Assembly (NCBI GenBank): GCA_018813065.1
Contig: JAHJCH010000359.1
Span: forward strand, 1-46,524
DNA: 46,524 nucleotides
From: Myxococcota bacterium
GTDB lineage: Bacteria > Myxococcota_A > Bradymonadia > UBA7976 > UBA1532
Direction: 5' to 3'
The position numbers and the translations under genes are program-made. Every line of letters begins with the position of its first letter. Within the stretch, counting starts at the first letter, position 1. Below are positions 34,961 to 42,119 of this stretch, in pieces. Below the pieces are notes generated by a model. It did not search any database and had not been told where the DNA came from. It worked only from the letters and a program-made list of their open reading frames with translations.

Positions 34961-36245
34961 TGCAAAGCAGATATCGCTCTCTCAGCACCCGTTTCACGTC
35001 ACGAGGATGATCACCACGACCGACATCTTTGTCCCCAGAACGTCTGAGGATGCCGCTCGCTCCCACCCAATCGGCGTGAGCCCTTCGTCCGCAACACTTG
35101 CAGACGAACTTGATTCCTGATCGATTCTGGCGTGACACGTAACCGCAAGAGGGGCATTCCTGCGACGTGTACGCCGGGTTCACCTTGAGAGTCGGGGCTT
35201 TCCTCTCCAGGTTGGTTTGAAGAGCCCGGTAAGCAAATCGCTTCTGTCCGCGACAACCACGGAGATCCAGGTCTTCCACCACGAACAGCGTGTCAGGGTG
35301 CTTCCTGACCAGCGTGTTCGCCACCCGACCCGTCTCCGTCTTGATCAGCCCACTCAGGCGGGACTCCAACCGATCCAGCCTCGGGCTATTCTGCTTTAAC
35401 CCCTGTCGCTGGCGGTTGGCCCGCAGGCGCTTGATCCGTTGGTAGAGCTTGTCGAACTTCGGCTTGACGTGCTCTCCATAGAGCACTCCATCCGAAGTCG
35501 CCGCCAACACGTTTAATCCAACATCCACACCGAGACGATGGGCGTCTTCAGGCGGCTCGGGGGCTTCCCAGGTGCTCTTCTCGACCGCCTCGAATCGCCA
35601 TCGCCCCGTCTTGGTCTTGCGTGCCTGAATGCCCTTGGACACATGATCGGCCTGCTGGATATAAGGATTGCCGACCAGCGGGAGCCAGATCGACTGCCTG
35701 GATTCCAGCGACGAGACCCGAAGCCAGAAGTCCGCCGTGACTGTCTCACCCGGATCTTCGAGCCGGGCGGTCATCTTGGACAACCTCATCGGGAGGCTGT
35801 CCTTCACGACAGGTGGGTTGCCTCCATACTCGGTCAGTAGGGCGTGGTAGGCGTCCAGGTGCTCCTGTGTGATGAACTTCCAGGGCTTGGAGATCAGCTT
35901 CGACCCGATGATATAGAGCGCCTTGGCGTCATCATCTGTAATCACACCTTCACGTCGGAGGTGGGTGATCGTCGGCTTGATTTTCCTCTGGTAGATGCCC
36001 TTCGCCCAGGTGGACACGATGGCGATGGCGTGGTCACGGGCGTTCTTCTCGGTCTGACTCGTGAGGTTGGTCGCCGGTGGGAAGAACGCCTGCTTCTCGG
36101 CTCTCGGGAGGCTGTAGGCTCGCTGGTCGAGCATGTACTGCATGCAGATGCGAACGTAGGCGACGTACTCAACGTGCAGGGCTTCCAGCCGGGCGACTTT
36201 GCCCTGGTTGGTGTCCTTGTGGAGCATAAGGATGCGGCACTTCAC
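34809..36245 (-). CDS. tnpB: TnpB RNA-guided nuclease of IS607 element
   Basis: 478 residues, longer than the typical 380-400. The RuvC catalytic residues are all present: Asp241 (GVDVGLN), Glu324 (FVVEDLDL) and Asp392 (HADWVGA). A zinc finger lies between the last two (CPSC at 364-367 and CKCC at 382-385). The N-terminal part is the WED/REC region, with an extra 60 residues compared with compact TnpB. TnpB binds an omega RNA made from the element's end and cuts DNA next to a short TAM, promoting retention of the element. The C-terminal 50 residues are Ser/Gly-rich and look like translated omega-RNA scaffold. The start overlaps the tnpA stop. All key residues are intact, so it should be active. 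Confidence 0.92.
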   Translation of the reverse strand: MKCRILMLHKDTNQGKVARLEALHVEYVAYVRICMQYMLDQRAYSLPRAEKQAFFPPATNLTSQTEKNARDHAIAIVSTWAKGIYQRKIKPTITHLRREGVITDDDAKALYIIGSKLISKPWKFITQEHLDAYHALLTEYGGNPPVVKDSLPMRLSKMTARLEDPGETVTADFWLRVSSLESRQSIWLPLVGNPYIQQADHVSKGIQARKTKTGRWRFEAVEKSTWEAPEPPEDAHRLGVDVGLNVLAATSDGVLYGEHVKPKFDKLYQRIKRLRANRQRQGLKQNSPRLDRLESRLSGLIKTETGRVANTLVRKHPDTLFVVEDLDLRGCRGQKRFAYRALQTNLERKAPTLKVNPAYTSQECPSCGYVSRQNRSGIKFVCKCCGRRAHADWVGASGILRRSGDKDVGRGDHPRDVKRVLRERYLLCRDSSSGFGRGRLSSSSPSPLGSRLTTRGSGSAPGTGTASNSMPTGSSGRF

Positions 36246-36877
36246 GAGTCCACCTCCTGATCCTTCTTCTTGCGGCGGTTTTCAGCCGACCTACGCCCGT
36301 AGATTTTGGCAGAGAACGAGGACATCAGCGCCACGATGTCCCCGACCAACTCATCCTCATAGCTTTGCGTCAGCGTCTCGTTGATCCACTCGACAGTGAC
36401 CCCCTGGGACTCGAAGAACAGCACGAAGATGTCGAAGTAGAACCTGGAAAGCCGATCTTTGTTCTCGATAACCACCCGGTCTATCTTTCCCTGCGTGGCG
36501 AGCTTGAACAACTGTCGAAGTTGGACTCGGTTCGAGGACATCCCCGAGCCCACGTCTTCGAGAACGTGCCCGACCTTGTAGTTCCGCTCGACGCAGCGCT
36601 GAAGGACTCGCCCCTTCTGGCGATCAAGATCGCCGGACTTCTTCTGCTCATGGCTGGAGACCCGGCAGTAAACGGCTGTGACCGCCTGATTGGCGGCTTG
36701 GGGCTTCTGCCCTTGGAGACGTTCGATGTCGGACAGTCGATACCGGCGGTGTCCCCCTGCCGTGCGAAGGGCGGGGAGCTTTCCGCTGGTGTCCCAGAAC
36801 CGGAGCGTGGAGATGCCGACACCGAGGAGTTCGGCGGCCTCACTCAGCCCGATCAGTCTGTCGGTCGGCTTCTTCAA
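36242..36877 (-). CDS. tnpA: IS607-family serine recombinase (transposase)
   Basis: 211 residues. An N-terminal MerR-type winged helix (about 8-57: LSEAAELLGVGISTLRFWD) is followed by a serine recombinase catalytic domain with VYCRVSSHEQKKSGDLDRQ (catalytic Ser at about 74), the DVGSGM and KDRLSRF motifs, and a C-terminal helix. In IS607 the HTH precedes the catalytic domain, the reverse of resolvases, and this is what is seen. It moves the element as a circular intermediate with little target specificity. Stop and tnpB start overlap by four bases; its start overlaps the preceding small ORF by 38 bases. Length is normal. Confidence 0.95.
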   Translation of the reverse strand: MKKPTDRLIGLSEAAELLGVGISTLRFWDTSGKLPALRTAGGHRRYRLSDIERLQGQKPQAANQAVTAVYCRVSSHEQKKSGDLDRQKGRVLQRCVERNYKVGHVLEDVGSGMSSNRVQLRQLFKLATQGKIDRVVIENKDRLSRFYFDIFVLFFESQGVTVEWINETLTQSYEDELVGDIVALMSSFSAKIYGRRSAENRRKKKDQEVDS

Positions 36878-37034
36878 CGTACTGCTCGATCACGCCTTTC
36901 CAGTGGTTGTAGATCCTCTGGAAGTCCTCGATGGTCGGGTCGTAATCCAACGGGACGGGGTGTTCGTAGACCCGACCATCATCCAACTCGAATTCGGTGC
37001 GGTTGACCCGCACGATCTTGGGCTTGTTCTTCAT
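36840..37034 (-). CDS. Small protein encoded in front of IS607 tnpA
   Basis: 64 residues, acidic C-terminus, no transmembrane helix, no known domain recognised. It begins MKNKPKIVRVNRTEFELDDG with a beta-rich look and ends in a charged helix (VIEQYVEEADRQTDRAE). It has AGGGTGAG about ten bases ahead of the ATG; a competing ATG in another frame sits between them. The 38-base overlap with tnpA and same orientation suggest a coupled accessory gene of the element, perhaps a regulator of transposition. It could also be a chance frame, but its sequence looks natural. Confidence 0.55.
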   Translation of the reverse strand: MKNKPKIVRVNRTEFELDDGRVYEHPVPLDYDPTIEDFQRIYNHWKGVIEQYVEEADRQTDRAE

Positions 37035-37216
37035 CGTCGTTCATCTCACCCTGCCGTGAACCTTGATTCCACCATACCCGGCAGAACTGAGGTTCCGGCA
37101 GGAGCAATCGACTTTTAGTAGGTCAGATGGGTGCTGTCAAGAACCCTCGCGCAGGCTGGGCAGATGGGTCAGGGAATATAGCCCATTGAGCGCGTGGGTG
37201 GGTGGATTTATGGGGC

Positions 37217-37900
37217 TCAGCCCTCGTCGGGCGGCGGGGCGGCGTAGAGGAGCCCCTCGGGGGCGATGACGTCGGCGACGCTGGCGTCGATCATGGGGGC
37301 GGCGTAGAGCGGCATTGAGGCGCCCATGTCAGGATTAGGGGCCATATACGCGGGCTGGAGGCCCATGTCGGGCGGCGGGGCGGCGTACAGCTCCCCGGCC
37401 ATATCAGGATCAGGGGCCATGTACTCCGGCTGCGGGCCCATGTCCTCCATGGGGGCGGCGTAGAGGGGCATCATCGCCGCGTCGTGATCGGGGGCCATAT
37501 AGGGCGGCACAGGCCCCATGTCGGGATCGGGCGCGGCGTACTCGGGTTGGAAGCCCATGTCGGGCGGCGGGCCAGCGTACAGCTCTCCGCCCATGTCGGG
37601 CTCAGGGGCCATGTACTCCGGCTGCGGGCCCATATCGGGCTGCGGGGCCATGTACGCTGGCTGCGGGCCCAGATCGGGTGAGCCGCCGTCGGTCTGGACG
37701 CCCATCTCAGCGATGGGGGCGGCGTACAGCTCGCCAGACGTGCCGTCATCCTCATCGTCGCAGCCCCCCGCGACGGTCACGCCGACGCCCAGCACCGTGG
37801 GCAAGGTCGCGCGGAGGGTCTGACGGACGAGGTTGCGGCTGCGGCGATCCATATCTCCACAGACGAGCCGCAAAATTCTTCGGATCTCAGACTCAGACAT
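37217..37900 (-). CDS. Y-x-A-P repeat protein, paralogue 1
   Basis: 227 residues. Residues 1-52 (MSESEIRRIL, VCGD, DRR, LRATLPT, GGCDDEDD) are almost the same as in the next gene upstream. The stretch ATLPTVLGVGVTVAGGC is moderately hydrophobic and ends in a possible lipobox Cys, although the N-terminal 28 residues are too long and polar for a usual signal. From residue 57 to the end the chain is about a dozen degenerate units built around (L/E/A)Y(M/A)AP, spaced by Asp-Met-Gly-Pro-Gln-Pro-type linkers. The protein is Pro- and acidic-rich and probably unfolded. Function unknown; it may be a surface or envelope lipoprotein. Confidence 0.75.
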   Translation of the reverse strand: MSESEIRRILRLVCGDMDRRSRNLVRQTLRATLPTVLGVGVTVAGGCDDEDDGTSGELYAAPIAEMGVQTDGGSPDLGPQPAYMAPQPDMGPQPEYMAPEPDMGGELYAGPPPDMGFQPEYAAPDPDMGPVPPYMAPDHDAAMMPLYAAPMEDMGPQPEYMAPDPDMAGELYAAPPPDMGLQPAYMAPNPDMGASMPLYAAPMIDASVADVIAPEGLLYAAPPPDEG

Positions 37901-37987
37901 GATGTCGCTCCTCTAAGTCAGCCAGCCTAGCAAGAATTTGATGAGCATTGCAGAGGCGCGCAGAAAAAAAATAAGCGCCCGCGCCGC

Positions 37988-38455
37988 TCAAGGGGGCGGC
38001 GCGGCGTAGAGGGCGTTCATCTCGCCCAGATCTGGATCTGCGCCCGCGTCCAGCGCAGGGGGAGGCCCCATGTAAGCGGGGGCCGCGGGGCCCGCGTCCA
38101 GCTCAGGGGGCGGGGCCATATAGGCGCCCATGGCCTCGCCCATATCGACCTCAGGGGGCGGGCCCATATAAGCGGCGACGGGCTCGCCCATGTCCGCCTC
38201 GGGCGCCATATATAAGGGCTGACCGCCATCGACGAGGCCGCCGTCGGTGGTCACGCTCGCCTCCGCGACGGGCGCGGCGTAGAGCGGGCCGGGCTCGCTG
38301 TCATCCTCATCATCGCAGCCACCAGAGACAGCCACGCCCATGCTCAGCATGGTCGGCAGCGTCGCCCGCAGCGCTTGCTTGACGAGCGCTTGACCGCGCC
38401 GATCCAGATCGCCGCAGACGCGCAGGAGGATCTTGCGGATCTCAGACTCAGACAT
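37988..38455 (-). CDS. Y-x-A-P repeat protein, paralogue 2
   Basis: 155 residues from ATG 38455, preceded by GAGGTG; the longer frame to 38500 adds residues not shared with the paralogue. The N-terminus matches paralogue 1 (MSESEIRKIL, VCGDLDRR, LRATLPT, GGCDDEDD) and has the same possible Cys anchor. The rest carries about seven repeats of LYAAP, LYMAP or AYMGP, joined by PPPE(V/L)D(M/A)G linkers and ending LYAAPPP. The tandem arrangement with an 87-base gap argues for gene duplication followed by change in repeat number. It lies 77 bases downstream of the stop of the trypsin-like protease gene on the same strand. Confidence 0.75.
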   Translation of the reverse strand: MSESEIRKILLRVCGDLDRRGQALVKQALRATLPTMLSMGVAVSGGCDDEDDSEPGPLYAAPVAEASVTTDGGLVDGGQPLYMAPEADMGEPVAAYMGPPPEVDMGEAMGAYMAPPPELDAGPAAPAYMGPPPALDAGADPDLGEMNALYAAPPP

Positions 38456-38532
38456 AGGCACCTCAAGTGAATGGTCGTGTTGAAGATTGCGCATCAACAC
38501 ATTGGGCGCAAGCCAAAGTGATGCGCGCCGCT

Positions 38533-39432
38533 CTAGAGCGCGCCGAGCCTCACCGTCAGCTCAAAGGGCGCGCCGCGTGGGCGGAGGGCTTGGAGGCGCA
38601 GCGGCGCGCCGGGGGGCTTGGCGCGGACGAGGCGCAGGAGCGCGTCGCGGCGCTCCACGGCCACGCCGTCCACCGCCGTGACCAGATCAAGCGGCTTGAG
38701 CCCGGCCTCATCCGCTGGCCCCCATGGCCGCACGATATGCGCGATAAGGCCGCGGGCGCCCTTGGGATAGCGGGCCAATAGATCCTCATCCTCCCAGATC
38801 TCGACGAAGCCGACGCCGACGCTCGCGGTGGGCGTGGTTTGACGCCGCTCAAGCAGCGCGCGCACCGCCTGCGTGGGGGCCATATAGGCGATCCCTTGTG
38901 GGACACCCTCCATCACCATCCGCGCCGACTGCACGCCCACCAGCGCCCCCGTCGCGTCAAACCAGCCGCCCCCCGAGGTGCCCTCAGGCGAAGGCCCGCA
39001 GACGTGATAGACCTCCACATAGCGGGCCTCCTCGGGGTAGTACTCATAGGTCGTCTGCGCGCGGGCCATCGTGCCGCTGAGGAGGACGTGGTGACGGGAC
39101 TGCGGCGCGCCGAAGAGGTAGAGCGGCGCGCCGGGCAGCGGGGCCTCTTGCGCGACCGGGGGCAGCCGCAGGCCTGCTTGAGTGGGGAGGCGCAAGAGGG
39201 CCAGATCATGGCCTCGGTCCAGGGCCTCAACCTGGGCGACGCGGCGGCCCATCTGAGGGGAGATGATCTCCACCTCGGTGGCGCCATCGACGATATGGGC
39301 GGCGGTCAAGCCCCAGCCCTCGGCGATCAAGGTGCCCGAGCCGGAGAGGACACCCTTGACGAGGATCTCTAGGCCGCTGGCCTCGATCTGCGCGTAGGGG
39401 AGAGAGAAGAGCAGGAGGAGCGCGTTGAGCAT
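38533..39432 (-). CDS. Trypsin-like serine protease with PDZ domain
   Basis: 299 residues. A short hydrophobic N-terminus (NALLLLFSLPYA) acts as signal peptide. The chymotrypsin-fold domain has His46 (GLTAAHIV), Asp76 (RGHDLALLRL) and Ser153 (EGTSGGGW), the catalytic triad of the S1C/DegP-HtrA type. A PDZ domain follows (about 215-295) with GLIAHIVRPWGPADEAGLKP. This is the HtrA layout with one PDZ, but at 299 residues it is shorter than DegP. The single Cys145 is near the active site. It would degrade or process proteins in the periplasm. It lies 33 bases after the cytochrome b gene and 77 before the repeat-protein pair; both may be its partners or substrates. Confidence 0.9.
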   Translation of the reverse strand: MLNALLLLFSLPYAQIEASGLEILVKGVLSGSGTLIAEGWGLTAAHIVDGATEVEIISPQMGRRVAQVEALDRGHDLALLRLPTQAGLRLPPVAQEAPLPGAPLYLFGAPQSRHHVLLSGTMARAQTTYEYYPEEARYVEVYHVCGPSPEGTSGGGWFDATGALVGVQSARMVMEGVPQGIAYMAPTQAVRALLERRQTTPTASVGVGFVEIWEDEDLLARYPKGARGLIAHIVRPWGPADEAGLKPLDLVTAVDGVAVERRDALLRLVRAKPPGAPLRLQALRPRGAPFELTVRLGAL

Positions 39433-39465
39433 CCGGGGATTATGTGGGGAGAGGCGCGCTCAGGA

Positions 39466-40101
39466 TCAATCCTCTTGGGGAGCGGCGGGCGCGGGCGGCG
39501 CGGATTCATCCTCCAGCGCCTCCCAGCCGGTGATCATCGCCTTCATGTTTGATGTCACGGTGTGGCCCGTCGTCGTGAGATAGATGTGGGCGAACATAAA
39601 GGCGATCAGGGCAAAAGCGGCCAGCGTGTGGATTGTGGCGATGGGCGCCAGCGTCATCCCATCTAAGCCGATCACGCTCCATTGATTGTAATAGTAATAA
39701 AGAAATCCAGACGTGACCAAAACAGGGATAACTAAGAGCTTTAAGCCAAGATAAGCCAATCTTTGAAGAGGATTCAGCTTAGAAAGCTCTGTTTTCTTAA
39801 CGGGATGCGGCTCTCCCTTGAAAATCCCCTTCATATAAAACCGAACCATCGCGCCGGTCTGCTTGGGCATGGGGATATACTGGCGCCACTCGCCTGTGGT
39901 GAAGTGCCAGAAGGCGGCGAAGATGATCAGGATGACGAAGGCCCAAGCGAGGATCTTGTGATAGAGGATGGTCTCCTCAAATGAGATCAGCGTGCAGCCA
40001 TATCGGATCTGAAAGCCTGTCACCGCGAGGGCCAAGACGAGGAGCGCCTGTGACCAGTGCCAAAAACGCTCAAAACGCTTGTAAACCATAACCTTACGCA
40101 T
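39466..40101 (-). CDS. Di-heme-type cytochrome b subunit
   Basis: 211 residues with four hydrophobic helices and His residues placed as in the cytochrome b subunits of Ni-hydrogenase and formate dehydrogenase (b561-type): RFWHWSQALLVL, LYHKILAWAFVI, FWHFTTGEWRQY and IATIHTLAAFALIAFMFAHIYL. These ligate two b hemes that pass electrons across the membrane between the quinone pool and a periplasmic enzyme. The start overlaps the octaheme cytochrome gene by eight bases, so they form one complex. The C-terminus is Pro/Ala-rich. The middle (about 39680-39830) is AT-richer. The electron direction is not visible from sequence. Confidence 0.9.
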   Translation of the reverse strand: MRKVMVYKRFERFWHWSQALLVLALAVTGFQIRYGCTLISFEETILYHKILAWAFVILIIFAAFWHFTTGEWRQYIPMPKQTGAMVRFYMKGIFKGEPHPVKKTELSKLNPLQRLAYLGLKLLVIPVLVTSGFLYYYYNQWSVIGLDGMTLAPIATIHTLAAFALIAFMFAHIYLTTTGHTVTSNMKAMITGWEALEDESAPPAPAAPQED

Positions 40102-41797
40102 TGGATTGTCTCCGCCGAGAGATCAGGCGTGTCAGCCCGTGAAGGAAGGCAAAGAGGAGCGCGCCGAGGATCATCGCCAGGCCCGCGCCGTCCACGAGGG
40201 GATCGCGATCTCGCCCAGGCATATAGAAGCCTTTGAGGTGCGCCAGGCGCCCATCGGGGCGATGGCAGTCCTCGCAGCGCAGGGCGTCCTTGGCGGGCGC
40301 GACCATGTGCTTGAGCGGCCACACCATTTGAGTTTGGATAAAGTCATACTTACCGCTGTAGTCAAGCTCAGCGTAGCTCATACCGGCCTGAATTGATTTA
40401 TCCCAATCAAAAGACTTCCAATATGCGGCATTTGCATCTTTACCCGATGGAAATAACTTTGGATTAACAAAGGTTTTATTCACAGGATCATAAGGCTGCT
40501 TGCCTCTGTGAATCTTTACCGGATAAATCCTTGATTTTGGATCATTATAGTTGGCATTGGACCAGTTAATCTCAACAACAGGCTTTGTGTCATCAATTTT
40601 ATCGAATTCACCGTGAGTTTGTGGCGTATAACGATCCTTTTTGTCTTTAAATGGCGTTTGGTCATCAAGCTTGTCTTTCATATAAAGATAATCCATCCGA
40701 CCATTAAACCAGACATACTCAGGCTCATGATTCGACGCCCAGATAAACTCACCCTTCTTGCTATCATAATTCGACCACTTGCCTTCTTTATCATTAGTAG
40801 CATAGGGCTTTCCATCCTTCATTTTGCCCGCGAGCGACCAATCCCACCACATCTTTGTTGGTTTTGCTCGGGACATTCGAGGAATATGGCAGGCTTCGCA
40901 GCTTACTTTATCAGTATGATCATTTAACTTATCATTTTTATGCGGCTTTTCACTATGACAAGACTCACACGCCAGAAGATTTGCCTCTTTACCACGAATG
41001 CGAAACTCTCTGGTGTCATAGGCGGGTACAGTAAAGCAACGGCCGGCGATTTTATGAGAATGTGTTGTATGGCAAGTCGTACAGCTAAAATTGTTTTTCT
41101 TATTCATATGAACATCAAGATCATAAGGTGGATCAACTAAAGAAGTATCTAGATCACCATGCTTAACCTCTTCACCACCACCACCGAAGAAGTGACATGA
41201 GCCGCAATTTTGTTTCTTTGGCTTGGCGACGCTCTGCGCGATCTTAGTGAGATCTACAGGCTTAAAAACTTTTTTGACAGGACCCTTCGCGGGCCAAGGT
41301 TTACCTTCAGGATGATCTTTTTTATAGATAGGGTGTCCTGCATCGGTCGGATATTTTTTATATGTCCCTGTTTGATCATGACAAACCAAACAATCGACTA
41401 AGTTTTGATCTGAATGGTCAAAACTTTTATCTTTCCAGCCATAACCCGCGTGGCAACTGGTGCATCTTGGCTCATTTGAGGCAACAGAGATACAAAAGTT
41501 ATTAACAACATCCTCTGCTTTACCTGCGCCATTACACTCGCCCTTATCACCCTTTGGACAGCGCCAATTCCAGTGACTGGTCTGCATCACTTGATGCGCG
41601 GCCTCATTATGACACTCCAAACAAGCCTGAGTGACCTCTGGACCAGACTGGAAATCTTGATGCAAGATCTCAAATTTGCTGTGATCTGCCGTGGCCTTAT
41701 GCTCTGGATTAAATATCTGACTCGCGGCGTCGGGCTCGGCCAGCGCGGGGATAGCCATCCATATGAGGGCTACGCAAGAGAACAAAGCACGTATCAT
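40094..41797 (-). CDS. Octaheme tetrathionate-reductase-family cytochrome c
   Basis: 567 residues from ATG 41797 (GGAG ahead; signal peptide FSCVALIWMAIPALA). Eight heme-binding CxxCH motifs: CLECH, CTSCH, CLVCH, CGSCH, CTTCH, CESCH, CEACH and CEDCH, matching octaheme tetrathionate reductase (OTR). After CTSCH comes AGYGWKD, with Lys as in the Shewanella OTR active site, where Lys ligates the catalytic heme. OTR reduces tetrathionate and also nitrite and hydroxylamine in vitro. A C-terminal transmembrane helix (LAMILGALLFAFLHGLTRLI) anchors it, and the following cytochrome b gives a quinone link. Most of the gene (about 40330-41700) is AT-rich: 22 of 60 bases are G or C in 40561-40620. Confidence 0.93.
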   Translation of the reverse strand: MIRALFSCVALIWMAIPALAEPDAASQIFNPEHKATADHSKFEILHQDFQSGPEVTQACLECHNEAAHQVMQTSHWNWRCPKGDKGECNGAGKAEDVVNNFCISVASNEPRCTSCHAGYGWKDKSFDHSDQNLVDCLVCHDQTGTYKKYPTDAGHPIYKKDHPEGKPWPAKGPVKKVFKPVDLTKIAQSVAKPKKQNCGSCHFFGGGGEEVKHGDLDTSLVDPPYDLDVHMNKKNNFSCTTCHTTHSHKIAGRCFTVPAYDTREFRIRGKEANLLACESCHSEKPHKNDKLNDHTDKVSCEACHIPRMSRAKPTKMWWDWSLAGKMKDGKPYATNDKEGKWSNYDSKKGEFIWASNHEPEYVWFNGRMDYLYMKDKLDDQTPFKDKKDRYTPQTHGEFDKIDDTKPVVEINWSNANYNDPKSRIYPVKIHRGKQPYDPVNKTFVNPKLFPSGKDANAAYWKSFDWDKSIQAGMSYAELDYSGKYDFIQTQMVWPLKHMVAPAKDALRCEDCHRPDGRLAHLKGFYMPGRDRDPLVDGAGLAMILGALLFAFLHGLTRLISRRRQSNA

Positions 41798-42119
41798 TGA
41801 CAACTCCACTTTGAATCCCCGTGGGGAATTCATATTGATTTCATCGAATTAAGGGCTCACCCTCAATCAATAAAACAGATGAATAGTTTAAATGTCGGAA
41901 GTCAAGGGGGCACCGCGACAAATTTCGCTAAACCGCACGCGACCCAAACGCGCGGGTTTGCAAATCACCGTGACCGCGCAGCTTTTCATCGCCGCGCCAA
42001 CGAGCTTTCCTATTTACGATCTGGGGAGGGCGGAGTAGAGGTGCAGGAGCCGACGCCTCGACGGGCTTGAGCGCCACGCTCAGGCCCGCCATGGCCGCCT
42101 CGATTGGGAGCGAGAGACG
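41798..42119. promoter_or_regulatory. Divergent promoter region between octaheme cytochrome and aminotransferase
   Basis: About 320 bases with no gene. The left 100 bases are AT-rich and must drive the minus-strand cytochrome operon; a near-perfect inverted repeat (GAATCCCC-GT-GGGGAATTC, 41813-41831) lies in its leader, 16 bases before the start. TTGAT (41835-41839) nearby has no good partner half-site for FNR. The right half is GC-rich and ends with GGGAGCGAGAG, the ribosome site of the aminotransferase. A plus-strand frame at 41879-42070 is not convincing. Confidence 0.4.

Larger units (their letters stand above)
34797..37200 (-). mobile_element. IS607-family insertion element (approximate ends)
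   Basis: It holds a MerR-HTH serine recombinase (tnpA) overlapping a TnpB nuclease gene in the ATGA manner typical of IS607, plus a small ORF in front. The base composition is lower in GC than the flanking genes. The ends cannot be set from sequence: IS607 elements make no target duplication and lack long terminal repeats. The left limit is bounded by the FtsB-like start at 34794 and the right by the end of the repeat protein gene at 37217. Possible short repeats near the right side are GGTCAGATGGGT (about 37119-37130) and GGGCAGATGGGTCAGGG (about 37157-37173). Confidence 0.85.

Noticed and set aside
37217..38455. A complete RiPP gene cluster around the Y-x-A-P proteins
   Set aside because: No modifying enzyme, cyclase or dedicated exporter is in the neighbourhood; only the leader/core pattern supports it.
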